From positions 2,058,179 through 2,122,178 of the forward strand of contig NC_134975.1 in the NCBI RefSeq assembly GCF_965638725.1: 64,000 nt of DNA. The letters are read 5' to 3'. The notes beneath the pieces were generated by a model. It searched no databases. It was not told the DNA's origin and worked only from the letters and a program-made list of their open reading frames with translations. The first letter of the stretch is position 1. Every line of letters starts with the position of its first letter. This document shows, in pieces, positions 56,801 through 64,000 of the stretch. Made by a program: the position numbers and the translations under genes. Origin of the DNA: Aptenodytes patagonicus. Taxonomy: Eukaryota > Chordata > Aves > Sphenisciformes > Spheniscidae.

Positions 56801-59800
56801 ACTGTGGAGATTTGATGTGAAATATTGGCTGTATGTTTGCACAGCACTTTTGAGAATGAAAAATACTGATGAGCTGAGCTGTATCATCAGCTGTGAGCTA
56901 TGCCATTGTTCATAATAATCACTGCAGCCACTTCAGATATTAATTAGGTACCATACCTTCAAAGTGTTCTGACTAATTAAGTCTCATGCCACTGCTGTGT
57001 AGCAAGTTGCAGCTAATTATCCCCCTTCCTTGGATGGAAAAAATCTAGGCAGAGGTGGTGAAGCATCTAGTCATGCATAAGCTAGCGTCAAAGTTGGGGC
57101 TGAGAACTTGGAGGTTCCAGTTTCCGGATGATTCTGCAGTTGCTTCCAGCCTTTGTAGGAAGTAAGATTTTAGATGGAGTCGATGAGAGGTCCTTTTTTA
57201 TTATTTTTTATTTTTCTTAACTTTAACTCTTGCTTATGCTAAGAGACAGTTTGCTGTTTACTAAATACTTGTGCTGGATGAGTACAAAGGATGCACTCAG
57301 TGGGGAAAAGTTTAGTGTGTAAATGTGGTGTAACAGCAGCAATTTTATCAGTTTAACATTGACAGCTGCCAGAGCAAATAACTGTTGTAAGCACCTATCT
57401 CCCTGCTGTCTGCTTCCCTTCTTACGCATATATGTATTGACAGCTTTGCAGATGCTGTTCATCAGCATTTCTAAATGGTGACATGCTTTAAAAATGGTTT
57501 AATTCAACTTTCCCCAGAATGTGTGACCAGCCCAAGAATGGAGGAATCAAGTTTAGGAACTGAGAGTTGGCAGCAACATGTCTGCTCCCATAAGCAGCTT
57601 CATTTAGCTGGAAACCCAGCAACTTGTCACTACAAGCTTGTACAGCAGAAGCTGCAGACTTTCGGATTTCCTATGCTCAGCTGAGGGCAAGTTCATTCTT
57701 GTTCTTCCTGGCACTTTGCTGCCCATGAATTAAAGGAGAAAAGTGAGAGGTGTCAACCCATGGAAATACAGGTATCTGTTTCTGGCAGTGTGGAAACCTG
57801 AGAAAAGAACAGCCACAAACCAAACGCCTGATTTCTTTTCTTTAGCAGGTGTGAGCCAGTTCTCTTGCAAAGTTTTGATTTGTTAGGTGAGCTGGTGGTG
57901 TGAGGAAACAGAGCCCTTTTGGCAGAGTTGGGGGGGGCTTGGTGGGAAAAGCAACCACAAATCCAAGGTGTGAGTCTGAGGTTCACTCTGGACATGTGTA
58001 AAGGCTGGTCCTGTTTGGTCTTGTTGCAAATGAGGAGCGCTTGGTAGGTCAGAGGGGATCAAAAGATTAGCTGTTCGCTTCTTGTGCCCAGTTGGTTATG
58101 GAAATGGATGCGGCTTAGCCATGTACACTTAAGTTTGATGCCTAGGCGAGAATGGTCTCTTCGAGTCTCCAAGGCTTACGTGCAGTCTCTCTGGACCTAT
58201 TGGAGAAGTTGATAGATAGATAAGTGGTGTGTAGGAAGTTTGTACGGCCGTTGGGCTCCTTCTTTAGTCTTCAGGGCTTTGTTGCAGGCACGTCAGTTTT
58301 CTCATTAGATTTACTTGTGTTAACATGGGTGGGAGGGTTGGTTTCCCACATGCCTTTGCACAAAAATCCCTTGGAGCATTATGGGCAGAAGCCTTGCCCC
58401 CAATTCTGTTATCAGCTCAAGCTTGAGTTTCTTGGATTTAATTATGTGGGAGTGTCCTTATTACCACAGAGCTGGGTCACCCACGAGGTTTGGACTCCGA
58501 AGTGGTCTTGAGTTTGAAGAAGAAAGCTTGGGGTCATGATCTGGGGTTGGGATATGCTTATAATGCTCTGACAAGAACTGAAGGTGCTCAAGTCTAAAAG
58601 ACCTTTGTTCTAGGTTGGAAAGTATGGGTTCCTTTCTTAGGCTTGTCACCAGCTGGCTGCAGAACTTGGGCAAGCTGCTCCTTTCCTTGGACCTGTGATC
58701 TTGCACACTCTATTTCACTGGGAAGCATAACCTGACATCTGGTGTGATAAGCTCTTGGGTGAATACGAAATGCTATGCAGACCTGATCTGTTATGACCAG
58801 ACAACACAAGTTCAATCAGCTGTAGATCAAGCTTATAAAATGCTTATTATCAGGTGCCTGGATTTTTATCCTGGCTTGCAACGAAACTGCTGCATCCTTG
58901 GATACTTCACAGAGCGGCTTGACTCTGAGGAGAAGGTTTTATTTTGAGTGATAATGTTTTCAGAGTAGTAGAGCTTTCTAAACTCCTTTACTGTAGTGTG
59001 GGGACCTTGCTGTGAAGCAGGGAAGGTAAGGAGGGATCTTACTCATGTTTCCATAGCAGAACACGCTTTAGATAAGTGCCTTTGTAATTGATTAAAACCC
59101 CCTTCATCTAAGTTGTATATGGTGGGCCAGAGATTAGACATGGCACTGCACATCCTCTGCTTTGTTTCCTGGTGTGGAGCGCTTCATGATTCCATAATAA
59201 TTAATTCTGTTTTATTGTTGCACTAGCAATTTATGTGTCTTCCATGTGAGTGACAAGGATTTAGTTAGAGCTGAGTCTGAGGGTGGTGTCCCTCCTTGGC
59301 CTTCTCAGTTCCCCTCCACCCCTGGGGTCGACCCAGAGACTCTGAAGTCTGTAAAATGCATAGAAGCTGCTGAAATGTGGCTTTGTTACCCCAGCAGCTG
59401 AAATCCAGGAGCAGTCATGCTGCAACAGGCCTGCCCTCCTGCGAGAGAACAAGCTGCAGGGTGACACATCAAAAGAGAAGGGCAGCTCCATGGTGTTCTC
59501 TGTGGAGATCAAAAGGAAGTGAGCAGGGCGGCTCCTCTCCTGGCTGGCCCTTGAGACTGCTCATCTCTTTCTCTGTGTCCCTTTAATCTCAGTAACCTCC
59601 TAGATGATCACTGTTTCAAGCATGTGAGATGGTGGTGGGAAAAGCTTGTCTGTGAAGTGGCTAGTGTGAGGGAAGAGATCCTTGGTTGCATGTTGGGGAA
59701 GAATTCTCTTACCCTTTGTGAAGAAAGCATACAGGAGAGCGAAGGTTTTGACATACCCTTCTAATATAGCCAGTATCTTCGTGTCCCATCGTAGCAGGTG

Positions 59801-62800
59801 ATACAGCATGAGCATAAAAGCGCGCAGGGGAGCTGGGTGCAAGCTGCCCTGTGTGGAGTCCTGTGTCAATCTCTACCTGGAGAACATCAGTCCCTTTCTA
59901 CAGCTGCAGTGCCTTGACGGTACCAGGGCAGGATGTCTCCTCTGTAGGGCTGCCGTTGCATTACGTCAGGGATTAGACCTCGTTGCTGCCAGTGTGTGGA
60001 GGCAAATGAATTAGCAGGGCAGTATTTGAAAGTTGTGAGGGCTTTTCAGGAATGTGTGTGGTGGCTATTATCCAGGGCTCTTGGATCTCCTGGGACTGAT
60101 TTGCTGGAGTAACCGCTGCATTCTCTGTCTGGACATTCCCAGCCTGACCAGTGCTGACTCCTGTTGTCCGGCGTGGCTAAGTAGGGCAGATGCTGAATTA
60201 TTTATTGTCCTCCAGCCTCTAGAGCAGGACCTGCAGTGCATTCCTTACTGACTCAGGCTGAGTTTTAACTCCACATCTTAACCATTACTTAAACAGGTGT
60301 TGCTTAGTCTTTTCCTCAAAATACCCACAGTTGTTACTCAGGACGAATGTCTGAGAAGAGAACTGCTTTTGTTTTGCCCTGGATCATTTCTGAGCCCACT
60401 GCACATCACCTCTGTGGACAACCTTGTCCTTGGATCAGGGCAGCCATGGTGACCTGTGAAAGCACCTTTTCTGCTTTGCCTCAACCAACCTGTGGGACTT
60501 TCCAAAATGGTGTGGCTTCTTCCGTGACATCTTGTACAGTGCTCAGGGCAAGCATTGCATTCATGGAAAAGCCATAAGAGAGCAGAGGCGTTGAACCTGA
60601 GAGCATGGGAATGTGTAATGAAGTATTCAGCCTTGAGTGGAAAAGATACTGTCTGAAAGGCTATGGCTCAGTGAAAGGGAACAGGGACCTCACAGGAGTG
60701 ATGAGCCTTGTAGCTGCTTTGGAGAGGAGTGAGGAAGAAAAGGAGAGTAAATGTGGATGAGACTTGAAAATCAAATTAGATATTCCTGGGGTGCTTCCTG
60801 GCCTTTGTATTTATGAGCTCTTTTCTCCTGAGGATTGTACTATCAATGCTGAAAGTAGGAATCTCATCTGACCTTGAATAACATCAGTGCAAAACTGATT
60901 TGCGGAGGATTCCCGAGGCCAAAGGATGCATTTACCTGAGCTGTAGGTTGAAGAAGAGAGTAATGCAAAGGAAAAAACAGTCCTGTGCTAGGCCTTTTTC
61001 TCCCCCAGTGCAAGTTTCCCAGGTGACTATTTAGTGTCCCAAACACTGATCTTTGCCTTCGGGGGAGGTGGAGAGAGGAGAGGTGCTCTGCTTCTCCGTG
61101 TTCTCTCTTGATCTGCGTTTCTAGCTGGTGCTGTCACCAGCAAATTCACTCTGCTCTTTGCCAAGGCTGCAGGTCCTGGCTGGTAGCTGTTCCCTGCTCT
61201 GTATGTATGTGTCTGCGTTTTTTCCAAAGACCAGCTTCAGCTGGTTTGTGTGAAGTGCTGACTTCAGGCATTGTGCAGAGCATGACTCAGAAGGGTAGAG
61301 GTTTAGGGGAGAGGGAGAAAAGTATCTTTTTAAGGAGTTGTAAGCTATAAACTACAGCAAACAGTATTGGTAGAGGTGGCCTGGTTCTCTTCCAGGTTCA
61401 AAAGGAAGAGTATTAAGGATTTACGAAGAGCTGGCACAACTGCAAGGCAAAAGAATGCTTTATTGTGTAAATGCTCGTAAAGCCACTAGTAAACCTGATA
61501 ATGGTTGTGTATGTAGAGACAGGGAGGAGAGGAGGCACGTACCAAGAAGGTACCTGGAGGTTTCCAGAGGGCCTAATGTTCCCTGTAGAAGTACATTGAT
61601 GACAGTCTCAGTTGTCATCAGTGGAGCAACTGGTTGATGCAGAACCTGGTTCCTTTCGACTCCCTACTCTGATTTCAGGGTCCAGGGCAGGTGGGCCCAC
61701 TGAGTCCACCAGTTACTATTGCAGCACCTTGTGTAATATTGTCTAAGGGTAGTCTTAAAGACTTTGACTCTTAAAGAGCAGAGAAGCGCAAAGGGGCCAT
61801 CAGATCTCTTAGAGGGAGGTCATGGAGAGCAGCTCACCCTGGTTCCTCTCTCTGATATGCCTATGGATATCGTGTAACAGAAATACAAATTTGGTTGTGT
61901 GATAAGATGGGAGAATGGCCCATTTTCCCCCCATCACAGGAACTGCTTTGCATGTGCACCTGCTGTGGGGCAGAGGCACCTGCACTGTGGTTGCATGATG
62001 GCAAAACAGGAACTGGGGGGCAGTGAAGGTGGAAAAGAGCATGTTGGTCTGGGCCTGAGTGGCTGGGTAAAAGGAAAGGGGCGGTAGATGACCTCTTCCT
62101 GAATATAATGCAGAAGTTGGGCACCTCTACATATGAGAGAACACCCCCCCACACTTCCCTTACATTGGCATTTCTTTGACAAGACGTCAGGGAAGGCACT
62201 TGTCAGACAATTTGCTGATGTGGAAGCTTTGAAGCCTGCAAGATTTGCCTTCTGCGCAAAACCCAGTGAAAGTAGGTTGGAGCCGTCTGCCCTGGTTGCA
62301 AGCAGTTCCCTCCCCACGGCAATGGACGCTGTAAGATCAGAGCTCAGCAAATGCACAAAGGGAAGCGCCAGGCGGGGCCGACAGCCTGCTCCCTGCTGCA
62401 AACAATGCTGACAAAGTCCTCTGGGGCTGGGTGGCCCAGCCTCTGAATTCTCTTTTCCCAGCGAGGGGGAAAAAGAAACCTGAGCTGGCTGCGTCTCCTA
62501 AGGTTCCCCAGCCCAAGGGCCGTCTCCCTGCCCTGATCACTCTCCTAATTTCAGAGCAGTATTTGCATGGCCTAGGGGACACGAATGTGTGTGCCGGGAG
62601 GCTACTTCTACCCCAGCATACCTAGCTAAATCTGTTGTTGCCCTTTTAGGAGTACCGAGGTCACTCCTGGCCTTTCTGTCCTTCCCTGGCATGGTTCATG
62701 GAGTGTAATTGGGTATCGTTACTAACTCTAATACATTCCTGTGAATTCAGGAAAGCTCTCACCAGTGTCTGAGAACTGAAAGGAGCACTGCTTTGTAGGG

Positions 62801-64000
62801 CTGCTTCAGACATCTTCACCAGGGGTTGTATCAATGCAATGTTCATGACTCAACAGGTGAGCTCCAGATCTGAAGACCCGCTGAATTTTGCAGGTTTTTG
62901 GATTCAGGTGGAAGGGCTGGAATAACGCGTTAGGGGAATAAAGGCCAGCTGTAAAATGCAGATCCACATCTGAAACTGGATTTGGATCTCACTGCAGACT
63001 AAACAAATGTGATTATCACCTAAGAAGCCTTGCAGAAACACTGAGAACAGGGGCAGTCATGTACATACACATTAGACGTGTCTGTTTTGCTTCGCAAGAA
63101 GCAGCTGTTTGTTGTGAAAATGTAGAAAGACTTTGAATTTTTTCTTACGGGGTAGGATTTAACAAGAATAAGGGAATGTTGTCAGCCTTGGCTCCAACCT
63201 CACCTGCAGCCAATGTGAAACAAAGAAAATAAGGGGGGTAATGTGAACTGGAGCTGAGCTACCACACTAAGATGAGGATCGGCTTTAGTAAAGTTAGTGA
63301 TGTACACAGGATTAGCTTAACCTGTCGGGAATCTAATGCTAAATACATCTGGTTAGGCAGCACAAATTCTGTATCTGTTAGGGTTTTTTTGGTGAGGGGG
63401 AATGTTTTTATCCTTTCTGCTTAGCAGCTGGAGGTGCAAAGGGTATTTGATGCTGCCAAAGGAAATTCACTCCAGGCTTATTAGGGGTCTTTCTGCCCCT
63501 CCTTCATCTCCAACCAACAGCCAGGACCTGCCCCAAGCATTCCCCTTTTCTTGCTGCCAGGCCAAGTCTCTCCTCAGATTTCCAGTTAAGTGATGGCATT
63601 GCTTAGAGCTGAGCTTCACAGCCCATGCAGACAAGCAGTGGGGTCCAGAGATGCTTACACACACGTCTACACACACAGATGTGTTTGTGCACACACAAAC
63701 AGATGCAGGTGTAGCCTCGGATGCTGCATTCACATGCACGGGTTGTGCCTGGGCCTGATAGCTGTGCATATTCACTCTGGTCTGTGCAGTGTTTGCTCCC
63801 TGCAGTCTGTTTTCTCTTAAATTACGCTATCGGAATTGCTCTCCTCTTGATGTTATTGAGAAACAAGAGCACATAGAGAGCATTAAAAGGTGAGCATGGA
63901 AGGAGCTGGGTGGGATCTGTAAGTGATCCAAGACTCCATGTCAAAACATCCCCACCCCATTCCTTGCATGGCTGGGATGGTTTGCAAAAAGCTCAGACTT
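53801..64000. other. Region without recognised genes beyond BCDIN3D
   Basis: About 10 kb with only short open frames and no recognised protein segment, CR1 or LTR. A C-run lies at about 53978-53991 and a CA-rich stretch at 63655-63705. In human the next gene here is NCKAP5L on this strand, so non-coding 5' exons or its promoter could be present, but I see no sequence that proves it. Confidence 0.5.

Noticed and set aside
57475-62411. Possible NCKAP5L first coding exon
   Set aside because: I looked for a coiled-coil-rich N-terminal coding segment followed by a donor in this region and found none that matched.
1-64000. CRISPR arrays, bacterial operons, tRNA or rRNA genes
   Set aside because: The window is vertebrate DNA. 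No regularly spaced identical repeats and no cloverleaf or rRNA-like stretch was noticed by eye; a tRNAscan run would be needed to exclude tRNA fully.

Overview
The window looks like avian nuclear DNA. It carries CR1 LINE 3' ends with the bird-type tail repeat, solo LTRs of a bird endogenous-retrovirus type, an ATTCT-type pentanucleotide array, and compact vertebrate genes with GT-AG introns. Four protein-coding genes can be built exon by exon by comparison with remembered vertebrate proteins. They lie in the same order and relative orientation as human 12q13: BCDIN3D-FAIM2-AQP2-AQP5, here reversed. No database search was run, so the assignments rest on reading the translations.

Layout: (1) 1-1368, minus strand: the first coding exon of AQP5 and part of its intron 1; the rest of the gene lies beyond the left edge. 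(2) About 1.5-11.5 kb: AQP5-AQP2 intergenic DNA with a solo LTR and a CR1 fragment. (3) 11543-16063, minus strand: complete AQP2, four coding exons, 274 residues. (4) About 16.2-28.3 kb: intergenic DNA between the divergent AQP2 and FAIM2 genes, with CR1 ends, a TTCTA array and a notable 205-bp inverted repeat about 98% identical between arms. (5) 28859-44856, plus strand: complete FAIM2, twelve coding exons, 311 residues, followed by a roughly 2.7-kb 3' UTR ending near an AATAAA at 47548. A solo LTR with a perfect 5-bp target duplication sits antisense in intron 2, 96 bp before exon 3. (6) 49854-52932, plus strand: complete BCDIN3D, two coding exons, 268 residues, with a G-rich degenerate minisatellite in its intron and a CR1 fragment in its 3' UTR. 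(7) About 53.8-64 kb: no coding exon recognised; by human gene order NCKAP5L is expected next.

The genes form a conserved neighbourhood rather than a pathway. AQP5 and AQP2 are tandem water-channel paralogues. FAIM2 is a multi-pass anti-apoptotic membrane protein of the TMBIM/LFG family. BCDIN3D is an RNA 5'-monophosphate methyltransferase. I did not find evidence of a wholly new system. The most unusual structures are the young inverted repeat upstream of FAIM2, the intronic solo LTR, the G-rich minisatellite of BCDIN3D (whose opposite strand is open for 413 codons), and an altered phosphorylation tail on AQP2.
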